This document shows positions 8,155 to 15,220 of a stretch of 19,610 bases of DNA, in pieces (positions within the stretch are counted from its first letter, which is position 1; each line of letters starts with the position of its first letter). This DNA is from JBBRCE01 sp038205115. GTDB lineage: Bacteria; Planctomycetota; Planctomycetia; Pirellulales; JBBRCE01. The position numbers were made by a program, and so were the translations under genes. Below the pieces are notes generated by a model, which was not told the origin of the DNA, made no database searches, and worked only from the letters and a program-made list of their open reading frames with translations. The stretch covers positions 1 to 19,610 of the forward strand of contig JBBRCE010000077.1 of assembly GCA_038205115.1 (NCBI GenBank), in the 5' to 3' direction.

Positions 8155-8502
8155 TTAGTCTTCGGTCAATTCGCTGGCACTGCCGGATTGCTTGGCACCT
8201 GGCCCGCGGTGCCGATCGACCGACTTTTCTTTGTACCGCCTAAGTTGTTGTTCGATCTTATGAATCGCGCCATCCAGCGACGCCCAAAGTTCTTCGGACT
8301 GTTCGGTGGCGACGAAGTCGTGCTTGTGCTCCGCGGAAACTTGCAAATCCACGGTGGGCTTTTCGGGATGCTCCAGGTCAACCGTGACCACAATTTCCGT
8401 CAGTCGCTCGTGGAGACGCGACAGTTTTTCAACCTTGGCCTCGATCTTCTCGCGTGTGGTTTCACTGAGATGACCGTGCCGCGTGGAAATTTTAATTTGC
8501 AC
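8155..8502 (-). CDS. hpf: Short-form ribosome hibernation promoting factor (HPF/RaiA family)
   Basis: Binds the 30S decoding region to silence ribosomes in slow growth. I choose the GTG at 8502, giving 115 residues starting MVQIKISTRHGHLSE, because AGGAG lies seven bases upstream; a GTG at 8520 would put that site inside the gene. The residues show the family's alternating strand-helix pattern: the TRHGHLSETTREKIEAK helix, a central VTVDLEHPEKPTVDLQVSAE strand pair and the DGAIHKIEQQLRRYKEK helix. There is no C-terminal dimerisation domain, so it is a short form, with a basic then polar tail (98-115). It heads the PTS series (hpf, EIIA, HPr, enzyme I), similar to the rpoN-hpf-ptsN neighbourhoods of proteobacteria, tying ribosome silencing to PTS state by context. 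Confidence 0.92.
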   Translation of the reverse strand: MQIKISTRHGHLSETTREKIEAKVEKLSRLHERLTEIVVTVDLEHPEKPTVDLQVSAEHKHDFVATEQSEELWASLDGAIHKIEQQLRRYKEKSVDRHRGPGAKQSGSASELTED

Positions 8503-8601
8503 CACGACGCTCCTAAACACTTATCAATTGAAATCTAAAACCCAGCGCGACGGCAACTTCGCCAGCCGCCGCATCGCGGGTAATTCGTTGGGAAGCTCGG
8601 T

Positions 8602-8630
8602 ATTTTAGTCGCAGAGGCCTTCCTTCACAA
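8602..8630 (-). promoter_or_regulatory. Candidate sigma-70 promoter for hpf and the PTS series
   Basis: Reading the minus strand, TTGTGA (8630-8625) and TAAAAT (8607-8602) are separated by exactly 17 bases. The -10 matches consensus at five of six and the -35 at four of six. A start near 8595 would leave about 90 bases of leader before the hpf GTG. No operator was recognised. Confidence 0.4.
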
Positions 8631-8928
8631 ATGGCCGAACCAAGATTTTCCGCTGGCAGCATCGCAAACACTCCGCGGACAGGCCGTGGCCGACGATTCT
8701 GACCCACCGATTCGGCCACAAGTCGGGCCGCTCAACAGCGTTCGGAAAACCGGCCGTGACTCCGCTGGGCTCATCATATCAGGTTTGATCCGGCTTCGCA
8801 GCCGTCTTCCGCGCCAGTTCGGCACCGCGCGCACGGCGCGGCGTGCCGCAAAGGCACCGTCGAGAAGGCACACGTCGCGGCCATTGGCGAGCGCATTGGG
8901 CGCCGCTGCTAGCAACACGGGACTTCAC

Positions 8929-8957
8929 TTGTCAAAAATCGCAAATTCGATTAATTA
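8929..8957 (+). promoter_or_regulatory. Candidate promoter for the DUF481 gene
   Basis: TTGTCA (8929-8934, five of six matches to TTGACA) is followed by an A/T-rich stretch containing GATTAATTA. The -10 could be ATTAAT (8950-8955, spacing 15) or TAATTA (8952-8957, spacing 17); neither is ideal. The A/T island stands out in a GC-rich gap about 110 bases before the gene start. Confidence 0.3.
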
Positions 8958-9065
8958 CCTGCCCACCATGAAGCGGAATCGGGCTGTTCGGTTCCGCATG
9001 GCAATCGCGAGACGGCCGTGGCGGCACGCTGAATCGTGACGGACGCGACATTCAGGAGTTGGACG

Positions 9066-10127
9066 TTGAATCAGGCGATCAAAGCGTTCTGGATGGTTAC
9101 GCTGACGATTTGCTGGCCAGCAATCGCCGCTGCCCAAGCCGATTCGTACCCACCGCTGGCCGATCCGGTCGTCGCCTGGCCGGCGTTACCGTCGGTTTTG
9201 AACTCGCCCGCCGATACATTTGGCCGTGCCGCGGGGCAGCCGCATTTTGCGGAGATCGTGCCTGGCAAAGAATTTGTCGATTCGCGCGTGTTGCCGGCCC
9301 AGGCTTTTTTGCTTCCGCCGCCGCCGCCTTCGAACATGTATATCGATAACCCTGACGACTGGCCAGCATCCGGGGCGCCGCTCTTGAATTCCGCCGCGCC
9401 CTTGACGATCGCGGCGCCCGAGCAGCCAGCCGTGGTGATCGTCGTCGAGCCGGAAAAACTCATCGAGCCGATCAAGCCGCCCTGGTCGAGCAGTGTGGAG
9501 TTAGGCCTCAACGGCGCCAGCGGCAACAGCGAACTGATCAAGCTGCGATCGGCGTTTTCGACCAAGCACGAAAACGAGCAACACATTCTGACCTTCGACG
9601 TCACCTACAACTACTCCACCTCCCACGCGCAAGAAACCGAAAACCGCGCGCTGGCGAAAAATCGTTACGAATGGCTGTTTGCCAATTCCGCCTGGAGCGT
9701 CTTTGACGAGGACGAACTCGAATACGATGAATTCAAGTCGTACGATTTGCGCGTTTCCGACCACGGCGGTGTCGCCTATATGATTTTCAAAAACGACATC
9801 ACCAAATTCAAAGGGCGGGCGGGCGTGGGCGAATCCTGGAAATTCGGCGGCCCCGATGCCGGCGGCACGACGGAAGCCCTGTTCGGCCTGGAATACGAGC
9901 GACACGTGAGCAACCGCCAGAAGCTCACCATGGCCGGCGAGGTCTTTCCGGCCCTGAATAGCCTCGGCGATTTCCGTTCCGACGCCAAGATCGCCTATGA
10001 ACTGCTGGTCGATCCCATCTGGAACATCACGCTCAAACTCGGCGCTTCGGATCGCTACGATACGCAAGCCACCGGCAAAAAGCCGAACGATGTCGAATAC
10101 TTTGGCGTACTGCTCTGGAAGTTTTGA
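9066..10127 (+). CDS. DUF481-family outer membrane beta-barrel protein
   Basis: Predicted to sit in the outer membrane; the family has no settled biochemical role. I choose the TTG at 9066 because AGGAG lies seven bases upstream and the product then begins MNQAIKAFWMVTLTICWPAIAAAQA, a clean signal peptide with an AxA-type cleavage site; the earlier GTG at 9036 would bury it. The 353 residues divide into the signal, a proline- and alanine-rich linker (about 26-145), and a DUF481 barrel from about 150 to the end. The barrel shows alternating strands such as VELGLNGASGNS, HILTFDVTYNYS and AGVGESWKF, and ends in a terminal aromatic (VLLWKF), the usual outer-membrane insertion signal. It is 145 bases upstream of the GAF-HlyD gene on the same strand; a functional link is only possible. 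Confidence 0.85.
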   Translation: MNQAIKAFWMVTLTICWPAIAAAQADSYPPLADPVVAWPALPSVLNSPADTFGRAAGQPHFAEIVPGKEFVDSRVLPAQAFLLPPPPPSNMYIDNPDDWPASGAPLLNSAAPLTIAAPEQPAVVIVVEPEKLIEPIKPPWSSSVELGLNGASGNSELIKLRSAFSTKHENEQHILTFDVTYNYSTSHAQETENRALAKNRYEWLFANSAWSVFDEDELEYDEFKSYDLRVSDHGGVAYMIFKNDITKFKGRAGVGESWKFGGPDAGGTTEALFGLEYERHVSNRQKLTMAGEVFPALNSLGDFRSDAKIAYELLVDPIWNITLKLGASDRYDTQATGKKPNDVEYFGVLLWKF

Positions 10128-10191
10128 CGCCAGCGACGGCGGCAACGACGACCACGGCTCGGCCGCACTCGAAGTTCCCGCGAGGCGCGGA

Positions 10192-10226
10192 TATATTGAG
10201 GTCTGAGCGAAGGCCTTCCCGCGGGA
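10192..10226 (+). promoter_or_regulatory. Candidate -10 box and palindrome before the GAF-HlyD gene
   Basis: TATATT at 10192-10197 matches the -10 consensus at five of six; the best -35 at proper spacing (TCGAAG, 10169-10174) matches only three. Twenty bases downstream is a perfect palindrome TCCCGCGGGA (10217-10226), which would lie just after the transcription start and could be an operator. Weak evidence. Confidence 0.25.
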
Positions 10227-10272
10227 TTTCCCCGACGATCGATTTCGACTTCGCTTCGCCAGCCTAACGTCC

Positions 10273-12423
10273 ATGCATCGTTCACGCGACAGCTCCGAAT
10301 TGCCTGCCACCCCCGATGACGAATCGTCGGCAGCCGCGCACGTCGAACAATTGCTGGCCGAACTGAACGTGCTGGCCGTCAGCGACGCGGACGAATCCGC
10401 GTTTTTCTCGCAACTGCTGTCGACCGCCGTGAATGGACTGGCAGCCGTCGCGGCAGCCGTTTGGCAGGCCAACGATCAAGGCGTCCTCCGCCTGGCGCAT
10501 CAGTTGTCGCTGGCCGAAACCGATCTGGCGGAAAATCGCAATCACCAACGTCGCCACGGCCAATTGCTGGAAGCGGTGCTCCGCTCCGGCGTGCCGCAAT
10601 GGGTGCCGGCGCGAGCGGCCGTGGCTGCCGCGTACGAATCGCCGGCCGAGCTGCCGATCAATCCGACGGACTACTTGCTGCTGCTGGCGCCGGTGACCAC
10701 CGAGGGCGCGGCCGTCCTCATTTTGGAGGTCTTTCAGCGCGAAGATCATTCGTCGGCCGCGCGGCCGGGATTTCTCAAATTCGTCGCCACGCTGGCCGCA
10801 TTGGCCGAAACATTTCTCGCGCGCCGCGCGACGGTCGATCGCGAGCTTCCGGTTGAGCAACAGCCGCCACCGTCGCCCAGCGCAGCGGTCGTCACAACCC
10901 GCGCGCTGGCGCTGGCGTCGCCGCTGATTGCGTCCGAATCGCAAAGCGCGCGGGGCGATCGCTTCGACACGTTCGTCCGCGCAATTCACGCCTCGCTCGA
11001 CCCCACCGCCACGGCCTACGCGCTGGCCAACGAAGGGCGGCTGCTGATCGATTGCGATCGCTTGTGCGTGCTGCGACTGGACGACGGCCGGCCGAAGTTG
11101 CTGGCCGTCAGCGGCATGGATACGTTTGATCGTCGCGCGAATTTTTCGCGGACCTTGGAAGCGTTGGTGCAGCGCGTGGCCGCGACTCGCGAGCCGCTGT
11201 GGTACGACAATCAGCCCGAACTTTCGCCGCAATTGGAAACCGCGGTTCACAACTATTTGGACGCCGCGCATTGCCGCTCGCTGGCCATTATTCCGCTGTT
11301 TGTCGCCGAAGATCCTGCGCCGCCCCCCTCGGCCGCACAACCCGATGGCACGTTGATCGCCGCGCTGGCGGTCGAATGTTTTGACGCCGGCCGCTTCGAT
11401 CCAGGCTTTCGCCAGCGGACGCAATCGGCCGCCGACCACGGCGCGCTGGCGCTGCATAACGCGCTGATTTACCGACGCGTTCCGCTGATGCCGCTCTGGC
11501 AATCGCTCGATCGCCTGACGTGGCTGACGCGCGCCCGCCAACTGCCCTGGACCGTGCTGGCCGGCATAACCACGCTGGTTGCGATCGCCGCGCTGGCCTT
11601 CATTCCCGCGGACTTTGATGTGATTGCCCACGGACAATTGCAACCGCAACGGCGCCGCGACGTGTTTGCCAGCGCCGATGGCCAGGTGATTGATGTGCGG
11701 GTGGCGCACGGCCAGCGAGTTGGCGCCGGCGAAATCCTGGCCGAACTCCGCCGGCCGCAGGTCGATCTGGAATTCAGCCGCGTCTCGGGCGAAATGGATA
11801 CCGCGCGCAAACGCCTGGCGGCCGTGCAAGCCGCGCGGCTCAGCGGCAACGACGCGCGCATCGATACGCCGCAAAAAGCCCAGCAACTGACCGCCGACGA
11901 ACAAGAACTCAAGGCCACGTTGGAAAACCTGGCCCAACAGAAGCAATTACTCAACGGTCAACTGGCGGAATTGAAACTCACCAGCCCCATCGCCGGCGAA
12001 GTGCTCACCTGGAACGTCGAGCAAATACTGCAAGCGCGTCCCGTGCAGCGTGGGCAGTCGCTATTGACCGTGGCCGATGTTGATGGGCCGTGGGTGCTAG
12101 AAGTTCGGCTCGACGATGACCGCGTAGGTCCGGTGATGGCCGCACAGCAGTCCGCTCGTCAGCCGCTCAGCGTGCAATATGTACTGGCCACCGATCCCGG
12201 CGTGGCGCATCGCGGCACGGTCGAAAAACTGGGGCGAACCGCCGAAACCGACAAAGCCGGCGCCACCTGGGTGTCGGCCACCATTGCCTTGGATCGGTCC
12301 GATTTGCCCAACGCCCGCCCCGGTGCCGCGGCCGTGGCAAAAATTCACTGCGGCCGCCGCGCCGTTGGCTACGTCTGGTTTCACGAACTTTGGCAAGCGA
12401 TCGAAACCCGTCTGTTCTGGTAG
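10273..12423 (+). CDS. GAF-domain / HlyD-type membrane adaptor fusion protein
   Basis: A 716-residue protein joining a cytoplasmic sensor half to a periplasmic adaptor half. Residues about 45-185 and 235-405 look like two GAF-type domains (the second is clearer, with the DRLCVLRLDDGRPKLLAVSG core). One membrane segment follows at about 427-446 (TVLAGITTLVAIAALAFIPA). After it come a biotinyl-lipoyl half-motif (about 460-495, ASADGQVIDVRVAHGQRVGAGE), a coiled-coil hairpin (495-570), the second lipoyl half (SPIAGEVLTW, about 570) and a beta-barrel domain of the HlyD/RND adaptor type. Such adaptors bridge an inner-membrane exporter to an outer-membrane channel, but no transporter lies beside it. 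I recall planctomycete relatives next to a second HlyD protein and an M50 peptidase; neither is here. The ATG has no clear ribosome binding site. Confidence 0.82.
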   Translation: MHRSRDSSELPATPDDESSAAAHVEQLLAELNVLAVSDADESAFFSQLLSTAVNGLAAVAAAVWQANDQGVLRLAHQLSLAETDLAENRNHQRRHGQLLEAVLRSGVPQWVPARAAVAAAYESPAELPINPTDYLLLLAPVTTEGAAVLILEVFQREDHSSAARPGFLKFVATLAALAETFLARRATVDRELPVEQQPPPSPSAAVVTTRALALASPLIASESQSARGDRFDTFVRAIHASLDPTATAYALANEGRLLIDCDRLCVLRLDDGRPKLLAVSGMDTFDRRANFSRTLEALVQRVAATREPLWYDNQPELSPQLETAVHNYLDAAHCRSLAIIPLFVAEDPAPPPSAAQPDGTLIAALAVECFDAGRFDPGFRQRTQSAADHGALALHNALIYRRVPLMPLWQSLDRLTWLTRARQLPWTVLAGITTLVAIAALAFIPADFDVIAHGQLQPQRRRDVFASADGQVIDVRVAHGQRVGAGEILAELRRPQVDLEFSRVSGEMDTARKRLAAVQAARLSGNDARIDTPQKAQQLTADEQELKATLENLAQQKQLLNGQLAELKLTSPIAGEVLTWNVEQILQARPVQRGQSLLTVADVDGPWVLEVRLDDDRVGPVMAAQQSARQPLSVQYVLATDPGVAHRGTVEKLGRTAETDKAGATWVSATIALDRSDLPNARPGAAAVAKIHCGRRAVGYVWFHELWQAIETRLFW

Positions 12424-12430
12424 CCCGCGA

Positions 12431-12459
12431 GGGGTGAGAGGGGCGAGAGGGGCTGGGGG
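12431..12459 (+). other. G-quadruplex-forming sequence
   Basis: Four G runs of four or five (12431-12434, 12440-12443, 12449-12452, 12455-12459) are separated by loops of five, five and two bases, meeting the usual G-quadruplex rule. It starts eight bases after the GAF-HlyD stop, so the mRNA would carry it in its 3' end. The run pattern repeats GGGGNGAGA, so it may also be a short tandem repeat. Confidence 0.7.
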
Positions 12460-12591
12460 CGAGGGAAAAATACGACCCAGTTCGCGATGCCGAATCTGTC
12501 TGCGATCTTCGCGGCTTCGCGGTGAATGGCTTTCGTTACAGGGCGATTGGTTGATCATTGTTAAGAGCGTTCGCGGTTGTCCATTCGGCGA

Positions 12592-13563
12592 TCATTTCTT
12601 GACGGCGGCCTCACGCAACACGTCGTGATGCTTGGACATATAGTACAACGACTTGGTGACGCTCTTTTCGCCCAGGCAGAACTGAAACTCAATGCGGTAG
12701 CCGCCCCGCGGCCATTCCGGGCCGTTCACGCTCAAGATGTTGACGGTTGTCGATACGCTTTGCTTAGGTTCAAGTGTCACCGGCGTCAGCTTGCCGGCGT
12801 CGGGCTTAAACCCAGGGCAAGCGTACGCTTTACCTTGGCACATTAAAACCAGGCTGTTTGCCCAGGCAATTTGCTTGCCGTCGGTCAGCAGCGCCGGCGC
12901 TTTGAGCGGCTTGTCAGTGGGATTGGTGACGGTCACCTTATACAGGCCATCGCCGTCGGGGTTGGTCCATTTGATCTCCTTGGCCGGCGGCAGCGATTCG
13001 ACTTCCAGCGTTGCTTCGCCGAGCAGCAGCGACGGGCGTCCGCTGGCGCTGCAAACGAGCTTGGCTGTCTCGCCGTTATCGGTCCAGGCAGCCCTGCCGA
13101 GGCTCGCCCAGGGAGATAATGGCTTGTCGTCTTTGAGCACCCAGCCCAGCGGCAATGAGCAGTCGGCTTCGACATCGACGATCAGTTTTTCGGACGCTTC
13201 TTCCATCCGCATCACTTCCCAGCCTTCGCGCGATTGCTTGGCGGAGACCACATAGCGTTTGTCGACGGCATACTCCGGCGCGGCAGCCTGCCGGGCAGAG
13301 TGGTGCATGCCCACGGTCTCTTCCAGCCGCAGCGGTCCGCGCAGCACTTTTTCGACCTTAAAGAGCAGCGTGGAATGGTAGATCGGCGGCAACGAGCGGG
13401 AGGTTGGGCCAGGCTGCACTTTGCTCAGCGTGGCGACCACCACCGTCTCAGCGCCGTTCCAACTGGCCTCGGCGGCTTGCGCCGATCCAGGCATATTGCC
13501 AACCATCAGCACCGCACATGAGCCGAAAACCGTCCACGCCGATCGACCGCGCAAGAGTTGCAT
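12592..13563 (-). CDS. Exported protein of unknown function, possible NTR/TIMP-like N-terminal module
   Basis: A 323-residue exported protein I do not recognise as a named family. The ATG at 13563 has GAGG six bases upstream and gives MQLLRGRSAWTVFGSCAVLM, a signal peptide ending near SAQA. Residues about 27-100 (ETVVVATLSKVQPG, then LLFKVEKVLRG, then DKRYVVSAK) follow the strand layout of netrin/TIMP-like OB-fold modules but lack their cysteines, so this is a weak resemblance. The C-terminal part (about 195-310) looks like an immunoglobulin-type beta sandwich (LYKVTVTNPTDKPLKAP, then PKQSVSTTVNILSVNG). It converges on the GAF-HlyD gene across the G-quadruplex gap and diverges from the DUF502 gene. 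Location outside the cytoplasm is well supported; role is unknown. Confidence 0.75.
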   Translation of the reverse strand: MQLLRGRSAWTVFGSCAVLMVGNMPGSAQAAEASWNGAETVVVATLSKVQPGPTSRSLPPIYHSTLLFKVEKVLRGPLRLEETVGMHHSARQAAAPEYAVDKRYVVSAKQSREGWEVMRMEEASEKLIVDVEADCSLPLGWVLKDDKPLSPWASLGRAAWTDNGETAKLVCSASGRPSLLLGEATLEVESLPPAKEIKWTNPDGDGLYKVTVTNPTDKPLKAPALLTDGKQIAWANSLVLMCQGKAYACPGFKPDAGKLTPVTLEPKQSVSTTVNILSVNGPEWPRGGYRIEFQFCLGEKSVTKSLYYMSKHHDVLREAAVKK

Positions 13564-13755
13564 GACTGACCTCAATGAGTGATGAAATGCCGCGGTCGTG
13601 GGATTGCCTAAAAGCCATGTATAACCGTCCGCGGTGGATTTCGCGAGAATCCATGTCGAATTATTTCTCGATTTGCTCGTCGACCGGTCGCTGACGGCGG
13701 CGATTCGCAGATTTCTCGCTTGTCATTCGCGGTCGACCTCTGCCAAAATGGGGCC

Positions 13756-14670
13756 ATGTCGACCGACTCTCCAAATCCTGTGCCCAGCGCTGCGCCGCAT
13801 CGCCCGTTCAAACGCGCCGTGCTGCGCGGCTTGGCGGTCATGCTGCCGCCGGTGCTGACCGTGGTGATCTTTTTGTGGATCTTTGGCACCGTGCAGGCTT
13901 ACTTGCTGGGACCGGTGCGGAACATCACCGTGGCGGTGGTGACTTGGTCCGTGCAAGACATTCACTACGGTCTGCAACTCAGCGATGCCGAGGCCAAAAC
14001 CGCCAAGCTGGGCGACAAAGTCTACCAGCAACTCGACAACCGCCAGTTTGTGCCAATCGACGTTTATAACCGCGTGCTGGCCGATCCGGGCGAAGGCCCC
14101 ATGCCCAACACCGCAAGCGAAGTTTACCGGCGCTACGTGGAACTGGAATTCGTTCAAGACCGCGTGATGATCCCGGTGTTTTTATGTTGCTTCGTGCTGG
14201 TGCTGTACTTGCTTGGCAAAACGCTCACCGCCGAAGTTGGCCGCGCGCTGCAGTGGGTCGTGCAACGGTTGCCGCTGGTCCGCAACGTATATGCCTCGGT
14301 CAAGCAGGTCACCGACTTCATGTTTCGGCAGGCCGAATTGCATTACGCCCGCGTGGTGGCCGTGGAATATCCGCGGCCCGGCGTGTGGGGAATTGGCTTT
14401 GTCACCGGCGAAGGCATGCGGGAAGTCAATCAATTGATCCACGAGCCCTGCTGGACCGTCGTGCTGCCCGGCTCGCCTGGACCAATCACCGGCTACGCGA
14501 TCACGGTGCCAAAGTCCAAAGCGATCGAACTCGACATCACCATCGATCAGGCATTGCAATATTTGATTAGCTGCGGCGTGGTGATTCCGCGGCAGCAGCG
14601 CGTCGGCGAAGCAGCAAAACTGCTCGCCAACGGCGCAGCGCCGGCGCCATCTGCCAAGCACGCTCATTGA
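13756..14670 (+). CDS. DUF502 family membrane protein
   Basis: A 304-residue inner-membrane protein of the DUF502 family, widespread but with no settled function. The start MSTDSPNPVP at 13756 is preferred over an in-frame TTG at 13720. Two membrane segments are clear: about 27-49 (AVMLPPVLTVVIFLWIFGTV) and 138-154 (MIPVFLCCFVLVLYLLG). Between them lies an extracytoplasmic loop of nearly 90 residues, longer than I would expect for the family. The conserved cytoplasmic part shows RLPLVRNVYASVKQVTDFM, the VAVEYPRPGVWGIGFVTGEG block and the PGSPGPITGYAITVPKSK block. No ribosome binding site is visible; a weak promoter-like pair just upstream would make the mRNA nearly leaderless. It converges on the BON gene with only 17 bases between. 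Confidence 0.9.
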   Translation: MSTDSPNPVPSAAPHRPFKRAVLRGLAVMLPPVLTVVIFLWIFGTVQAYLLGPVRNITVAVVTWSVQDIHYGLQLSDAEAKTAKLGDKVYQQLDNRQFVPIDVYNRVLADPGEGPMPNTASEVYRRYVELEFVQDRVMIPVFLCCFVLVLYLLGKTLTAEVGRALQWVVQRLPLVRNVYASVKQVTDFMFRQAELHYARVVAVEYPRPGVWGIGFVTGEGMREVNQLIHEPCWTVVLPGSPGPITGYAITVPKSKAIELDITIDQALQYLISCGVVIPRQQRVGEAAKLLANGAAPAPSAKHAH

Positions 14671-14687
14671 CGCAACCGCCGACGGAT

Positions 14688-14981
14688 TCAGCGGGCAATC
14701 GCGTCCACGTGCAGATCGTCAATCACCTGGTGCACGCCAGCCACCCGCCGGCAGCAATGGCTAGCCAATTGCTTTTCGTAAAACGACCGCACGCGCCCAC
14801 GCAACGTCACGGCGTGGCCGTCAACGTCCACCTGCACCTGACGTAAGCCGGGCAAGTTCCGGCCGAACAAAAAGCTGATCACGCGCGAACGCAATTCGGC
14901 CGCTTGCTCTGGGCGGTGCGGCGCGCTCTCGTATCCCGGTGCGGTTGCTTCGAAGGTGTTATTGTCTGCCCGATTCGACAT
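14688..14981 (-). CDS. Small BON-domain protein
   Basis: A 97-residue protein consisting of a short N-terminal tail and one BON domain (about 27-95), a fold that binds phospholipid or other ligands in proteins such as OsmY. The domain shows ELRSRVISFLF, then the strand pair VQVDVDGHAVTLRGRVRSFYEK and the closing helix-strand VAGVHQVIDDLHVD. There is no signal peptide, unlike most periplasmic BON proteins, so it may act in the cytoplasm. The ATG at 14981 (MSNRADNN) is preceded by a loose AGGCGAG; the longer frame to 15104 reads unlike protein. It lies downstream of the ABC-F gene on the same strand after 239 bases, probably a separate unit. Confidence 0.82.
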   Translation of the reverse strand: MSNRADNNTFEATAPGYESAPHRPEQAAELRSRVISFLFGRNLPGLRQVQVDVDGHAVTLRGRVRSFYEKQLASHCCRRVAGVHQVIDDLHVDAIAR

Positions 14982-15220
14982 CGATATCTCGCCTATGCTA
15001 AACCCAAAAATGTGATTCGGCCGCCAGAAGCGCCAGTTGCAAAACTGCCTTGCATCACACACGGCAATCGAGACCGGCACGGCCAACCTAAGAGTGCTCA
15101 CCATTCCAGACTGAGCAAATGGCAGTATACAAATCCGGCGCTCCGATGGCTAACGCAAGGCCCATGATTTCGCCGAATTTCTTAAAATTGGATCGGCCTG
15201 CTGCTGGCGCACACTTCAAC

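Larger units (their letters stand above)
8503..9065. other. Long divergent intergenic region between hpf and the DUF481 gene
   Basis: No frame in this stretch looks like real protein. It holds candidate promoters for both flanking genes, listed separately, and a GC-rich imperfect hairpin at 8821-8847 (GGCAC pairing GTGCC, then CGCGC pairing GCGCG) with no T run. The remainder, roughly 8631-8920, is GC-rich and shows nothing I can identify. Confidence 0.5.

Noticed and set aside
8821..8847. GC-rich hairpin as an intrinsic terminator
   Set aside because: Imperfect stem, no T run, and no gene ends next to it.
8686..9039. Plus-strand frame of 117 codons in the hpf-DUF481 gap
   Set aside because: Low-complexity, Arg/Ala-rich, no ribosome binding site, and it runs over the promoter-like region of the next gene.
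10282..11946. Very long minus-strand open frame (554 codons) across the GAF-HlyD gene
   Set aside because: Composition is Arg/Gln/His-rich as expected for the antisense of GC-rich coding DNA; the plus strand has clear domains.
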